Source of the DNA: an uncultured Paracoccaceae bacterium
GTDB lineage: Bacteria; Pseudomonadota; Alphaproteobacteria; Rhodobacterales; Rhodobacteraceae
Direction: 5' to 3'
Assembly: GCA_937916485.1 (NCBI GenBank)
Contig: CALFSV010000094.1
Coordinates: 23,005 to 87,004, forward strand
Length of the DNA: 64,000 nucleotides
A program made the position numbers and the translations under genes. This document shows positions 44,174-53,424 of this stretch, in pieces (position 1 is the first letter of the stretch; every line of letters begins with the position of its first letter). The notes beneath the pieces were generated by a model. That model made no database searches. It was not told the DNA's origin and saw only the letters and a list, made by a program, of their open reading frames with translations.

Positions 44174-44782
44174 ATGGACGGCACGGCAAAGGGCTATCAC
44201 CACGGCAACCTCAAGACAGCGCTTGTAGAGGCCGGGCTTGAGATCATAGAGGCAGAGGGCCTTGCAGGACTGTCGTTGCGTGCCATCGCGGCCAAGGTTG
44301 GCGTCAGCCATACCGCGCCAAAGAATCATTTTGGATCCCTGCGCGGCCTGCTGACAGCGATAGGGACCGAGGGCTTTCGTCTGCATGCTGCTGGCATGCG
44401 TGAAGGGGTAGCAGAGGCATCAGGGCGCAAAGCTCGCCTTGAGGCTGCAATGCGGGGCTATGTCCGGTTTGCGGAAGCCCATCCACATCTGTTCCAACTC
44501 ATGTTTTCGCCCCAGTCCTGCGACTTTGCCGATACCGACCTGATCGCCCAAGCCCGCGAAAGCTATGCTGTATTGGCAGATATCTCCTCCGGATTGAATT
44601 GGGACAAGGCTCTGACCCCAGGCGGGCAGCAGCGCACCGAAATGATGCTCTGGTCGATGGTTCATGGTTACGCGATGCTGCGGATCAATGGGAATTTCGT
44701 CCCCAGGATGGGCGGCACGACCCCCTGGGACATCGAAGATATCCTGCCCGATTTCAACTACCTGCCAGAGAACGATCCCTAG
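44174..44782 (+). CDS. TetR/AcrR family transcriptional regulator
   Basis: 202 residues. N-terminal helix-turn-helix AIAAKVGVSHTAPKNHFGSLRGLLTAIGTEGF at about residues 33-64, preceded by YHHGNLKTALVEAGLEIIEAEG; the YHHGNL start is typical of one TetR subgroup with a TetR_C-type ligand domain (WSMVHGYAMLRINGNF). Divergent from the ABA4-like pair with two inverted operator-like sites between them, so it very probably represses itself and that pair. Ligand unknown. Confidence 0.92.
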   Translation: MDGTAKGYHHGNLKTALVEAGLEIIEAEGLAGLSLRAIAAKVGVSHTAPKNHFGSLRGLLTAIGTEGFRLHAAGMREGVAEASGRKARLEAAMRGYVRFAEAHPHLFQLMFSPQSCDFADTDLIAQARESYAVLADISSGLNWDKALTPGGQQRTEMMLWSMVHGYAMLRINGNFVPRMGGTTPWDIEDILPDFNYLPENDP

Positions 44783-44798
44783 GCCCCCTGTGCCTGAC

Positions 44799-45827
44799 CT
44801 AGTTGACGGTGACCGGCCGGGACCGCATTCGGCTGACTGTCTCACGCTCGGCCCGTTTGCAGACTTGCGGTGGCAGGTTCTTGTCCAGCAGGGCAAGATC
44901 CTCCAACACCATCTCGCCCATCTGCCGGAAAGCCGCATCAAGCGCTCCGGCCCGATGGGCAGAATGCAGGAACCCCGGCAAAGTCCGGACCGGATGATCA
45001 AGAGGCAAAGGCTCTTGCGGATATACGTCAGAGGCGGCCACGATATGCCCTGAACGCACGGCACCCATCAAGGCGTCAAAGTCCACGACATTGGCCCGGG
45101 ACAGCAGGATAAAGGCCGAGCCCGGTTTCATGGCGGCGAAAGCCTCTGCCCCCAGAAACCCCTGATTTTCGGATGTGACAGCGGCCGTGACAAAGACCAC
45201 ATCGCAGGTGCCCAGAACCTGTTGCAGCATCGCAGGCTCCGCCCCGCCGGCCCGCGTGATGCTGGGGGCCTGCCAGGGATCGTGAACCATCAGGCGTGTC
45301 TGAAAGCCGGACAGAACCCGTCCCAGCGCCCGACCGAGATCGCCAAAACCGATGATACCAACTGTGGCGCCGCTAAGCTGGCGGGCCTTGGTGTTGCCTT
45401 CGCCGCCCCATTTCTCTGCCCCGGCCCGAAAATCGGCATCGGCGGTGTGAATGCCGCGAAGCAGCGAAAGCGCCATCCCGAGGCCCATCTCGGCCACTGG
45501 CAGGGCAAAGACGGCCCCCGTCGTCACGACATGGATGCCCCGGCGGAACACCTCGTCATAGGGCATGTTGTCGAGCAGGTTGCTTTCCACGTTGAACACG
45601 CAGCGCAGCGACGACAACCGGGCAAGCGTTGCAAGGTCAAGCGGGGGTTGCCCGATGATGTAACGGGCGCGGTTTAGGATGTCGTCCGACAGGGCGGGCA
45701 GTTCTTCGTCGGTCGTCTCGACAATCTGGTAGCGGCTGCGCAGGTCTGCCAGGCGGTCCGGGGCAAAAATCAGATCGAGCGTCCGGGGCAACGGGCAGGA
45801 CAGGATCAGGGGGCGGTCATCAGGCAT
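44799..45827 (-). CDS. D-2-hydroxyacid dehydrogenase family protein
   Basis: NAD(P)-dependent dehydrogenase, 342 residues. Nucleotide motif GIIGFGDLGRALGRVLSGF, catalytic arginine in LLSRANVVD, glutamate in DVYPQEPLPLDHP and histidine in LHSAHRAGALDAAF. The start has GGGGAGGAG 9 nt upstream, so a GTG or ATG 21 nt earlier is not needed. Converges with the TetR gene. Substrate (glyoxylate, hydroxypyruvate, phosphoglycerate or other) is not decidable. Confidence 0.9.
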   Translation of the reverse strand: MPDDRPLILSCPLPRTLDLIFAPDRLADLRSRYQIVETTDEELPALSDDILNRARYIIGQPPLDLATLARLSSLRCVFNVESNLLDNMPYDEVFRRGIHVVTTGAVFALPVAEMGLGMALSLLRGIHTADADFRAGAEKWGGEGNTKARQLSGATVGIIGFGDLGRALGRVLSGFQTRLMVHDPWQAPSITRAGGAEPAMLQQVLGTCDVVFVTAAVTSENQGFLGAEAFAAMKPGSAFILLSRANVVDFDALMGAVRSGHIVAASDVYPQEPLPLDHPVRTLPGFLHSAHRAGALDAAFRQMGEMVLEDLALLDKNLPPQVCKRAERETVSRMRSRPVTVN

Positions 45828-46290
45828 TTCGGGTCTCCTCCCCAGCAACTGCCGCGTAAGTCCTCACACAACTGACCCAGAGGCCGGGCCGACGCAAGGC
45901 AGTTTTGACCGGGGTCATCCGCTTTTGGTTCTCGCTGGAGTGCGCCCTAAGGACGTGGTTGCCATCCCCTTCACCATCGCCAATTGACGTTTGAAATTGG
46001 CAAGTGTCCCATTGCCCGCCTGTTTTGCAACTGTGGCGATGCGCCAGCCGCAGCCGGACAGCCGGTTGCAGAAGTGCCCAATTCGCATTCAGGGGATATG
46101 GCCGATGATCGTCTGACGCGTTAGGCGACGAAACGGCGCGACAGGGGCCAATATCGGGACCCGCAACGGCACCCGCAACGGGGCCTTCAACATTGACAGG
46201 TCTAGGTGAGCGGCTGCTAGGCATAACCGACTGGTAAGGTGGCTCTTGCCCCCCCCTTCCAAGGGACGGAAACTCGGGCTAAAGGGGCGC
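45828..46290. other. 463-bp region with no recognised gene
   Basis: Lies between the divergent dehydrogenase and rimO, so it holds both promoters. Visible structure: CCAATT/AATTGG and GGCAA/TTGCC inverted repeats at about 45978-46018, two direct copies of ACCCGCAACGG at 46159 and 46171, and a degenerate half of the family B palindrome (GGTAAGGTGG) at about 46233. No reading frame looks protein-like; an unannotated small RNA is possible but unsupported. Confidence 0.3.
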
Positions 46291-47679
46291 ATGTCCCAGA
46301 ACCCGCCAGACCTTCGCCCCGACCTCGCCCGCGCCCGCATCACCGAGGCGCCGCGCCCCGGCCAGCCGACCATCGGCATGGTCTCATTGGGCTGTCCGAA
46401 GGCCCTTGTGGACAGCGAACGCATCCTGACCCGGCTTCGTGCCGAAGGTTATGCCATCTCGCCCGACTACCAGGGGGCCGATGCGGTCATCGTGAACACC
46501 TGCGGCTTTCTCGACAGCGCCAAGGCCGAAAGCCTCGATGCGATCGGCGAGGCGCTGCGCGAGAATGGCAAGGTCATCGTCACCGGCTGCCTTGGGGCAG
46601 AGCCTGACTATATCCGCGACCACCACCCCCGCATTCTCGCTGTGACCGGACCGCAGCAGTACGAGCAGGTGCTTGATGCCGTGCACGGCGCCGTGCCACC
46701 CAGCCCCGATCCGTTCATCGACCTGCTGCCCGCGACGGGCGTCAGCCTTACGCCGCGCCACTACAGTTACCTAAAGATTTCAGAGGGCTGTAACCACAAG
46801 TGCAAGTTCTGCATTATCCCAGACATGCGCGGGAAACTCGCCTCCCGGCCCGCCCATGCGGTTCTGCGCGAGGCGGAAAAGCTGGTTGAGGCAGGCGTGA
46901 AAGAGCTTTTGGTGATCTCGCAGGACACCTCGGCCTATGGCGTCGACATCCGCCATGCAGAGGATCGGGGGCATCGCGCCCATATCACCGATCTGGCCCG
47001 CGATCTGGGGGGGCTGGGGGCCTGGGTTCGGCTGCATTATGTCTATCCCTACCCGCATGTGCGCGACCTGATCCCGCTCATGGCTGACGGGCTGATCCTG
47101 CCCTACCTCGACATTCCGTTTCAGCACGCCCACCCCGAAACGCTGCGCCGCATGGCCCGCCCCGCTGCGGCTGCACGAACCCTCGACGAAATCTCTGCCT
47201 GGCGGCAGGCCTGCCCGGACATCACGCTCCGCTCGACCTTCATCGTGGGCTACCCCGGCGAGACGGAGGCAGAGTTCCAGACCCTTCTGGACTGGCTGGA
47301 CGAAGCCCAGCTCGACCGGGTCGGATGCTTCCAGTACGAGAACGTCGCGGGTGCGCGTTCCAACGATCTGCCCGACCACGTCCCTGCCGAGGTCAAGCAA
47401 GAGCGTTGGGATCGGTTTATGGAAAAGTCACAGGCCATCTCTGAGGCGAAACTGGCCGCCAAGGTTGGAAAAGTGATGGAGGTGATCGTCGACGATATCG
47501 ACGAGGACGGGATCGCCACCTGCCGGACCAAGGGCGATGCCCCGGAAATCGACGGCAATCTGTTCATAGATGAAGGGGCCGAAGCGCTCGCCCCCGGCGA
47601 TATCGTAACCGTCACGGTGGATGAAGCGGGCGAGTATGATTTGTGGGGCCAGTTGAACGGCACACCCGCCGGTTCATGA
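46291..47679 (+). CDS. rimO: Ribosomal protein S12 methylthiotransferase RimO
   Basis: Radical-SAM enzyme that methylthiolates an aspartate of ribosomal protein S12. 462 residues. N-terminal UPF0004 domain with three cluster cysteines (SLGCPKA, VNTCGF, VTGCLG); radical-SAM cysteines C167, C171, C174 in [12 protein letters not shown]-terminal TRAM domain after about residue 390. The ATG has AAAGGGG upstream and is preferred to one 45 nt earlier. Monocistronic. Confidence 0.95.
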   Translation: MSQNPPDLRPDLARARITEAPRPGQPTIGMVSLGCPKALVDSERILTRLRAEGYAISPDYQGADAVIVNTCGFLDSAKAESLDAIGEALRENGKVIVTGCLGAEPDYIRDHHPRILAVTGPQQYEQVLDAVHGAVPPSPDPFIDLLPATGVSLTPRHYSYLKISEGCNHKCKFCIIPDMRGKLASRPAHAVLREAEKLVEAGVKELLVISQDTSAYGVDIRHAEDRGHRAHITDLARDLGGLGAWVRLHYVYPYPHVRDLIPLMADGLILPYLDIPFQHAHPETLRRMARPAAAARTLDEISAWRQACPDITLRSTFIVGYPGETEAEFQTLLDWLDEAQLDRVGCFQYENVAGARSNDLPDHVPAEVKQERWDRFMEKSQAISEAKLAAKVGKVMEVIVDDIDEDGIATCRTKGDAPEIDGNLFIDEGAEALAPGDIVTVTVDEAGEYDLWGQLNGTPAGS

Positions 47680-47732
47680 GACCGACCAAATATGATGCTG
47701 TCATTGAGGCGGGATCTGCCCGATGATGAGGT

Positions 47733-48002
47733 ATGCGACTCAGGTCCCTCATACCCCTTGCGGCCCTTGTAGGGCTGGCCTCCTGCGCCACGGTTCCGGG
47801 TGCGGTTGAAGGATCCCGCGGCTTTTTCTGGGGCCTGTTTGACGGCGCTGTCGCACCCATCGCCTTTGTCGTGTCTTGGTTTTCGGACACGGTCGGTATC
47901 TACGGGGTGCCAAACTCGGGCGGCTGGTACGACTTTGGGTTCCTCCTCGGGCTGACATGCTGGGCCGGGGGCGGTGGGGCCGCTGCACGGCGCAAGCGCT
48001 AA
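47733..48002 (+). CDS. Small putative lipoprotein with membrane segment
   Basis: 89 residues. The leader MRLRSLIPLAALVGLASC ends in a lipobox (LASC), predicting a lipid-anchored protein. After that come a hydrophobic stretch (GAVAPIAFVVSWF), a Gly/Trp/Tyr-rich part and the basic end AARRKR. Family unknown to me, though such short lipoproteins are common in this order. Located just after rimO. Confidence 0.65.
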   Translation: MRLRSLIPLAALVGLASCATVPGAVEGSRGFFWGLFDGAVAPIAFVVSWFSDTVGIYGVPNSGGWYDFGFLLGLTCWAGGGGAAARRKR

Positions 48003-48056
48003 GTCCGCGACACAGCACCGCATTTGCCCTCCAACGAACTGGCCTACGTCCAGCGT

Positions 48057-48431
48057 ATGACAAAAGAAACCCGCATCCTCTACAACGCCGAATGCCCGGT
48101 CTGCTCTTTCGAGATTGACCGCTACGCTGCCTATTCGGGCAAGCGCAATCTGCCCTTGCGCTTTGATGACCTGAATTCGGCCGCCCTAGGCGATTGGGAC
48201 ATTTCGGCCGATCAGGCGGCGCGTCGGCTGCATGTTCTGCATGAGGGTAAGCTGACGTCGGGCCTCGACGCCTTTATCGTGCTCTGGCAGCAGATGCCAC
48301 GCACGAAGGGGCTGGCCTGGCTCGCAAGCCTGCCAGTGATCAGGCCAGTGGCCTCAGCGGTCTATGACCACATCCTCGCCCCGATCATCTACCAGTGGCA
48401 CCTGCGCAGGCAGGCAAAGGCGCAGGTTTAA
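48057..48431 (+). CDS. DUF393 (DCC) family thiol-disulfide oxidoreductase-like protein
   Basis: 124 residues with the N-terminal motif YNAECPVCSFEI, where the CxxC (C15-P-V-C18) corresponds to the DCC signature. Predicted thioredoxin-like fold, cytoplasmic. Partner unknown. The 3' end overlaps the convergent DUF6455 gene by 4 nt. Confidence 0.88.
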   Translation: MTKETRILYNAECPVCSFEIDRYAAYSGKRNLPLRFDDLNSAALGDWDISADQAARRLHVLHEGKLTSGLDAFIVLWQQMPRTKGLAWLASLPVIRPVASAVYDHILAPIIYQWHLRRQAKAQV

Positions 48432-48682
48432 AGCGCGCGCAACTCGGCAAACAAGGCCGCGTTCCGGCAATAGGCGGGTGGAGCTTCGGCCGTCTCGGTC
48501 GAGGTCAGCCAGCTCCGGCAGGCCTCAGGCTCGGGGCAGGACCGGCAGCGCCCGACGGTATCGGCGTATTCGTCTCGGGTCAGAAGCCCTTCACGCAGCG
48601 CCTCTCCCAGATCTATGCCGCAGGTCTTGGCCGTGGTGAGCGTCAGCCAATAGTGTTTGCGCGGGTCTCCCAACGTCTGCAT
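48428..48682 (-). CDS. DUF6455 family protein
   Basis: 84 residues. Conserved pattern CRSCPEPEACRSWL and, near the end, PAYCRNAALFAELRAL; four cysteines in this arrangement suggest a small metal or cluster site. A very strong ribosome site (AAAGGAGG) precedes the ATG. Family common in Rhodobacterales, function unknown. Confidence 0.82.
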   Translation of the reverse strand: MQTLGDPRKHYWLTLTTAKTCGIDLGEALREGLLTRDEYADTVGRCRSCPEPEACRSWLTSTETAEAPPAYCRNAALFAELRAL

Positions 48683-48839
48683 TCGGCGTCCTCCTTTTTG
48701 ATCCCGTCGCCCTAATCTGAAGCGCCTCGCCAGTGCCGTCTTTGAGCCAGATCAAGTTCCGGGCTACTCACGAACATGGGAACCAGCCTGACCCCACGGC
48801 AGGATAGACCGCTGACATCTGTGTTCTTACGCTATCCCC

Positions 48840-49490
48840 ATGAGACCGCACGAGCCCGCCTACCCCATGTATTCCCGCGCGGAGCGTATCGCGGATGGCA
48901 CGATCCATTCGATCGGCGTGATTCTGGCGGTGACGGGGGCGGTCCTGCTGATGGTCTTTTCAGCCGGTCTTGGCGGGGCCAGTGTTGCAGGGGTGTCGGT
49001 CTATGCTGCCGCCCTGATCGCCACTTTCGTCGCCTCGGCCTGCTATCACGTGACCCCATGGGAGGGCATGCGACCGGTTCTGCACCGCATCGATCACGCC
49101 GCGATCTTTCTCAAGATCGCAGGGACTTACACGCCGCTTGTCGTCCTGATCGGAACCGGGTTCGGCTATGTCATTCTGGGGATTGTCTGGGCGCTGGCCC
49201 TTGTCGGGGCGTTTGCCCGGGTGTTCTTCTGGTCGTCCCCGGCGCGACTGGCGACGACCCTTTACCTTGTCATGGGCTGGTTGAGCATCGCCCTGATCTG
49301 GTCGCTTGCCCGTACACTGCCGATTGGCGCAACAGCCCTCGTTATCGCAGGCGGGCTTCTCTACAGCCTTGGCGTCATTTTTTTTGTCTGGGAAAGCCTG
49401 CGCTTTTCCAACGCCATTTGGCACGGTTTCGTGCTGGCCGCGTCGGCCTGTTTTTTTTCGGCGATCGCGATTGGCACTTTCTTGACCTGA
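48840..49490 (+). CDS. Hemolysin III (PAQR/YqfA) family membrane protein
   Basis: 216 residues, seven hydrophobic helices. Signature residues of the PAQR/HlyIII group are present: CYHVTPWEG (first histidine), RIDHAAIFLKIAGTYTP, and the C-terminal IWHGFVLAAS histidine; these could form a zinc site as in adiponectin receptors. Inner membrane. Function in bacteria is poorly known; the hemolysin name is historical. Converges with the M48 protease gene. Confidence 0.92.
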   Translation: MRPHEPAYPMYSRAERIADGTIHSIGVILAVTGAVLLMVFSAGLGGASVAGVSVYAAALIATFVASACYHVTPWEGMRPVLHRIDHAAIFLKIAGTYTPLVVLIGTGFGYVILGIVWALALVGAFARVFFWSSPARLATTLYLVMGWLSIALIWSLARTLPIGATALVIAGGLLYSLGVIFFVWESLRFSNAIWHGFVLAASACFFSAIAIGTFLT

Positions 49491-49523
49491 CTGCGGAGCC
49501 GGGCCGACCCCCTCGGATACCCG

Positions 49524-50297
49524 CTAAAAGTACCCCACACTTGCGGCCGTGCGGCGCACCACGTTCACACGGGCCGCGTTGGGCGGATGGGTTCCCAGGA
49601 ACCGGTCGCCCGGATCCGGGATGCGAAAGAAGAACTCGGCCCCGACCAGCGGGTTGAACCCGGCGCGGGCGGCGATGATGGTGCCCAGCGCGTCTGCCTC
49701 AAGCTCAAAATCCTGACTGTAGGTGCGCGCGCCAACGGCGGCTCCCAGCTCTTGTGCGGTTCGGATCGCCTCGGGGCTGTTGGTGCCCACAGCCCCTGCA
49801 AGGCGGCCAAACACCGCCGCCCCGACCATGGCATTGCGCTGCTGGCGGGACAGATGGCCCTCGATGTGATGCGCGGCTTCGTGCGCCATGATGAAGGCCA
49901 ACTCGTCCCCGTTTCGAACGTCTGCGATCAGGGACAGGGTAAAGGCTATGATCGGCCGGCCCGCGCCATCAATCGTCTGAAAGGCGTTTGGCGGCATGTT
50001 GGGACGATCATCAACAACGATATTGAAATCACAATTCCCGCGCGGGTTGCGGGCACGGCATTCCTGTTCGGCCACGGGTTCTACCGCTTGCACCACGGCA
50101 ACGAAACTCCGGGCGTTTGCCCGCAGGTCCTGACCACCGACAAGGGGGCCGATTGGGTCTTCCGGAAAGGTGGTGACGCGTCCCGAGGTCTCGCGTGGCA
50201 CGACGGCACACCCGGCAAGCGCCAGAGCGCAACAGATAATTGGCACAAATGGGTTAAACGGCACGAAGCGCTCCGGTCGAATATGCAGGTAGAGCAC
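49524..50297 (-). CDS. M48 family metalloprotease, lipoprotein
   Basis: 257 residues with an N-terminal lipoprotein signal (lipobox LAGC near residue 30), so the protease is predicted to be anchored in the periplasm. The zinc motif HEAAHH (HExxH) is followed by EGHLSRQQ, and the third ligand lies in FELEADALG. Likely BepA/LoiP-like quality control of envelope proteins. The GTG start has only a weak ribosome site; later starts would lose the charged leader. Confidence 0.87.
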   Translation of the reverse strand: MLYLHIRPERFVPFNPFVPIICCALALAGCAVVPRETSGRVTTFPEDPIGPLVGGQDLRANARSFVAVVQAVEPVAEQECRARNPRGNCDFNIVVDDRPNMPPNAFQTIDGAGRPIIAFTLSLIADVRNGDELAFIMAHEAAHHIEGHLSRQQRNAMVGAAVFGRLAGAVGTNSPEAIRTAQELGAAVGARTYSQDFELEADALGTIIAARAGFNPLVGAEFFFRIPDPGDRFLGTHPPNAARVNVVRRTAASVGYF

Positions 50298-50402
50298 ATA
50301 TTTACGACGGCTGGCCCTGACCTGCCAGTGTCGATCGCGTGATCAGCCGATCCCCGCCATGGCCACTTGCCTTTGGCGTCCGCTAAACCCTAGTCTTGCC
50401 CC

Positions 50403-50657
50403 ATGTTTACAATCGAACACGATTTCGACGCCACCGTCATCACCCTCGTCGACGAAGGGCAAGCGCCTCTGCAGGAGGACGTTGTGGTCTGCACCTTTGA
50501 GGATTGCGTGACGATCGAACAGCTTGATCCACGTACCGATCAGGTGCTGCGGCTGAACCTGTCGCTCGCCCAAGTCCGCGATCTGGCCGCTGCATTGGAT
50601 TTGCCTGAAGGCGTGTACCGCCTGCGCACATCCGAAGACGGCGGGGACGCGGCCTAA
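50403..50657 (+). CDS. Conserved hypothetical protein, 84 residues
   Basis: Acidic protein (MFTIEHDFDATVITLVDEG onward) with alternating beta-like hydrophobic residues and a final helix (SLAQVRDLAAALDLPEGVYRL). No membrane segment or signal. I do not know its function. It overlaps the convergent DUF167 gene by 4 nt. Supported by its protein-like composition and its fit between neighbours. Confidence 0.7.
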   Translation: MFTIEHDFDATVITLVDEGQAPLQEDVVVCTFEDCVTIEQLDPRTDQVLRLNLSLAQVRDLAAALDLPEGVYRLRTSEDGGDAA

Positions 50658-50911
50658 TCCAGCCGAAACACCTTGTCCCGTGAGGTTTCACCCCTGATCA
50701 GGGTCAGTCGGGTTGGTGCCACACCAATCGCCTTCGCGAGCAGCCGCCGCACCGCCTTGGTCGCCTTGCCCCCTTCGGGGACAGCAGTGACATAGACCCG
50801 GATCGTTCCGTCAGCCTCGCGCATGATGCGGTCGCGCGCCGCCTTTGGCGTTGCCCGGACGGCAATCGTCGTGCCCGGTTGGGCAAGGTCACTCAGATCG
50901 GGTAGGCCCAT
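50654..50911 (-). CDS. DUF167 (YggU) family protein
   Basis: 85 residues, matching the small alpha/beta YggU fold: IAVRATPKAARDRI, then IRVYVTAVPEGGKATKAVRRLLAKAIGV, where the GGKATKA region is the family hallmark. Cytoplasmic. Function unknown. The start MGLPDLSDL is chosen for family length; the frame is open much further upstream. Confidence 0.88.
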   Translation of the reverse strand: MGLPDLSDLAQPGTTIAVRATPKAARDRIMREADGTIRVYVTAVPEGGKATKAVRRLLAKAIGVAPTRLTLIRGETSRDKVFRLD

Positions 50912-50994
50912 GTCTGCCCTATAGCATGCCCACCGCCCCCTTGCAGCCCACCCCCACATTGCCAAAGATGGCCCGACAACAGAGGGCACACCGA

Positions 50995-52125
50995 ATGACC
51001 ACAGGATTTTTCTGGGACGAAAGCTGTTTCTGGCATGGCGGCGGGAACTTTGCCGGAATGCTTCCGGTGGGCGGGCTTGTCCAGCCCGGTGGGGGCCTTC
51101 CCGAAAGCCCCGAGACAAAGCGCCGCCTGAAGAACCTGATCGAGGTTAGCGGTTTGGCAAAGGAGCTTGCCATGTCGGGTGCCGATCCGGCCAGCCGGGA
51201 CGACCTTTTGCGGGTCCATCCGGCCAGCTACCTTGACGCGTTCAAGGCGCTGTCGGACGCTCAGGGCGGTGATCTGGGCCTGCGAACCCCCTTCGGCCCC
51301 GGCGGGTTCGAAATTGCGGCCATGTCCGCCGGGCTGGCCAAGGCCGCCCTCCTGTCCGTCCTGAAGGGGCAGTTGTCGAATGCCTATGCGCTGTCACGTC
51401 CCCCCGGCCATCACTGCCTGCCGGACTGGCCCAATGGCTTTTGCCTCTTGTCCAACATTGGCATTGCGATCCGGGCTGCACAGGCCGAAGGGTTGGCGAC
51501 CCGCGTCGCTGTCCTCGACTGGGATGTCCACCACGGCAACGGGACCGAAGCGGTGTTCTACGAGGACCCTGATGTCCTGACCCTGTCCCTGCATCAGGAG
51601 CGGAACTACCCCCTTGACACAGGCGATCCAGAGGATCGGGGCAAAGGCGAGGGCCTTGGGGCCAACATCAACGTCCCCTTGCCCCCCGGAACCGGGCACA
51701 AAGGCTATCTGGCCGCGATGGAGCGGATCGCCCTGCCCGCCATGCGCGCCCACAGGCCCGATGTGATCGTCGTCGCCTGCGGCTTTGATGCCGGTGCCAA
51801 TGATCCCTTGGGCCGGATGCTGGCCACCGCCGAGACCTTTCGCGCCATGACCGCGCAGGTGATGGATCTGGCCCGCGAGGTCTGCGATGGCCGCGTCGTG
51901 ATGGTGCACGAAGGCGGCTATTCGGAAACCTATGTCCCGTTCTGCGGTCATGCGGTGCTTGAGGAAATGTCGGGCAGCGCCATTCGGGCTGCCGACCCCC
52001 TTGCTGCGACTTTGGCCGCCCGCCAGCCCGGCCCCGGCTTTGACACCTTTGTCGATGACTGGCTAGAAGATGTTGTTTCGCGCATGGAACCCGGGCTTGG
52101 GCCGTCCTATGTAGGGACGACCTGA
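50995..52125 (+). CDS. Histone-deacetylase-like amidohydrolase
   Basis: Zinc-dependent deacetylase of the arginase/deacetylase fold, 376 residues. Active-site stretches: RPPGHHCLPDWPNGFC (tandem histidines), DWDVHHGNGTEAVFY (metal Asp and His) and GFDAGANDPLGRM (metal Asp). Bacterial members deacetylate acetylpolyamines, acetoin-related or acetylated small molecules. First of three forward genes (deacetylase, nitroreductase, EI24) spaced by 13 and -1 nt. Start MTTGFFWDE gives the expected family N-terminus. Confidence 0.9.
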   Translation: MTTGFFWDESCFWHGGGNFAGMLPVGGLVQPGGGLPESPETKRRLKNLIEVSGLAKELAMSGADPASRDDLLRVHPASYLDAFKALSDAQGGDLGLRTPFGPGGFEIAAMSAGLAKAALLSVLKGQLSNAYALSRPPGHHCLPDWPNGFCLLSNIGIAIRAAQAEGLATRVAVLDWDVHHGNGTEAVFYEDPDVLTLSLHQERNYPLDTGDPEDRGKGEGLGANINVPLPPGTGHKGYLAAMERIALPAMRAHRPDVIVVACGFDAGANDPLGRMLATAETFRAMTAQVMDLAREVCDGRVVMVHEGGYSETYVPFCGHAVLEEMSGSAIRAADPLAATLAARQPGPGFDTFVDDWLEDVVSRMEPGLGPSYVGTT

Positions 52126-52138
52126 CAGGAGTGCCCCA

Positions 52139-52717
52139 ATGCCCACGCCCAACCCCGCTGCCCTGGAGTTCATGCTGACCCGACGGTCACGCCCGGCCAA
52201 GACGCTGACCGGTCCTGTCCCCTCGCGGGAGGAGTTGAAGGTGCTGCTGACCGCTGCTGCCCGCACGCCGGACCATGGCAAGCTGGAGCCTTGGCGCTTT
52301 ATCGTCCTCGAAAAGGCCGCTTTGACCCGGCTGGCCGCCCTTGTCCCGGTGCGGGCGGCGGCCCTTGAGATTGACGGTGACCGGACGGAAAAGGCCGTGG
52401 CGCAGTTCCGCGATGCCGATCTGGCAGTCGCCGTCATCTCGGCCCCCAAGGCCAGCCCCAAGATCCCGCAAATCGAACAGGTCTATTCGGCAGGGGCTGT
52501 CTGCCTGGCGCTTTTGAATGCCGCCCTGGCCTCGGGTTGGGGGGCAAACTGGCTGTCGGCCTGGCCAAGCCATGATCGGGCATTCGTCACCGAAGGTCTG
52601 GGGCTGGCAGAGGGCGAAAGCGTCGCGGGCTTTATCCACATCGGCACCGAAACCAGCGCCCCGCCCGAGCGTCCGCGCCCAGATCTGGAACAGATCACCA
52701 CCTGGATGGGCAGCTGA
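52139..52717 (+). CDS. Nitroreductase family protein (YdjA-like)
   Basis: FMN-dependent NAD(P)H oxidoreductase, 192 residues. LTRRSRPAKTLTGPVP near the N-terminus binds FMN phosphate; AARTPDHGKLEPWRF and the GWGANWLSAWPSHD region are typical of the minimal YdjA subgroup. Works as a homodimer; natural substrate unknown. Lies 13 nt after the deacetylase gene and overlaps the start of the EI24 gene. Confidence 0.9.
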   Translation: MPTPNPAALEFMLTRRSRPAKTLTGPVPSREELKVLLTAAARTPDHGKLEPWRFIVLEKAALTRLAALVPVRAAALEIDGDRTEKAVAQFRDADLAVAVISAPKASPKIPQIEQVYSAGAVCLALLNAALASGWGANWLSAWPSHDRAFVTEGLGLAEGESVAGFIHIGTETSAPPERPRPDLEQITTWMGS

Positions 52718-53403
52718 TGATCCTGACAGACTTTCTCAAGGCCCTGGCACAGCTGGCTGATCCACGGTTTCGCCGCGTGCTCTGGATTGGCGTTGCGCTG
52801 AGCATCGCGCTTTTGGTGGCCTGCTATGCTGGCCTCCTCTGGGTGATCGAGGCAATTGATCCCGGTTCAGTCACCCTTCCCGGCGTCGGGCAGGTCACCT
52901 GGGTGGGCGACCTTCTGGGCTGGGGATCGCTGTTCCTGATGCTGTTTCTGTCGATGTTCCTGATGATCCCTGTCGCTTCGGCCATCACGTCGTTGTTTCT
53001 TGATGACGTGGCTCAGGCGGTTGAGGACGTGCACTACCCCGGCCTGCCCGTCCCGCCACGGGTCAGCCTGTTCGACGGGTTGCGCGACACGATCAACTTT
53101 CTGGGTGTGCTGATCCTCGCCAACCTGCTGGCCTTTGCGGTCTATGCCATGCTGCCCTTTGGCATCCCTTTCGTGTTCTACGCCATGAACGGGTTCCTTC
53201 TGGGGCGCGAGTATTTCCAGATCGCCGCCATGCGCCGCGAAGGCCGCGAAGGGGCCAAGGCCCTGCGCAAGCAGCATATCGGGACGATCTGGCTGGCCGG
53301 TTGCCTGATGGCCCTGCCCTTGTCGATCCCGGTTGTGAACCTGTTGATCCCGGTGTTGGGGGCCGCAACCTTCACCCATCTGTATCACCGTCTGACAGCC
53401 TAG
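52717..53403 (+). CDS. EI24 (CysZ-like) family membrane protein
   Basis: 228 residues with four main hydrophobic regions (about 22-42, 65-95, 125-150, 188-215). The order matches the EI24/CysZ domain (FLDDVAQAVEDVHYPGLP, NGFLLGREYFQIAAMRR, the latter strongly conserved). CysZ members carry sulfate, but alphaproteobacterial relatives are uncharacterised. Coupled to the nitroreductase gene. Confidence 0.87.
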   Translation: MILTDFLKALAQLADPRFRRVLWIGVALSIALLVACYAGLLWVIEAIDPGSVTLPGVGQVTWVGDLLGWGSLFLMLFLSMFLMIPVASAITSLFLDDVAQAVEDVHYPGLPVPPRVSLFDGLRDTINFLGVLILANLLAFAVYAMLPFGIPFVFYAMNGFLLGREYFQIAAMRREGREGAKALRKQHIGTIWLAGCLMALPLSIPVVNLLIPVLGAATFTHLYHRLTA

Positions 53404-53424
53404 GGGGCACAGACGGCTCCCGAA

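Noticed and set aside
46159..46181. Two direct copies of ACCCGCAACGG
   Set aside because: Only two short copies; too little to call a repeat array or a regulatory site.
45820..46224. 134-codon minus-strand frame in the gap before rimO
   Set aside because: Overlaps the start of the dehydrogenase gene, composition is not protein-like and no ribosome site is present.
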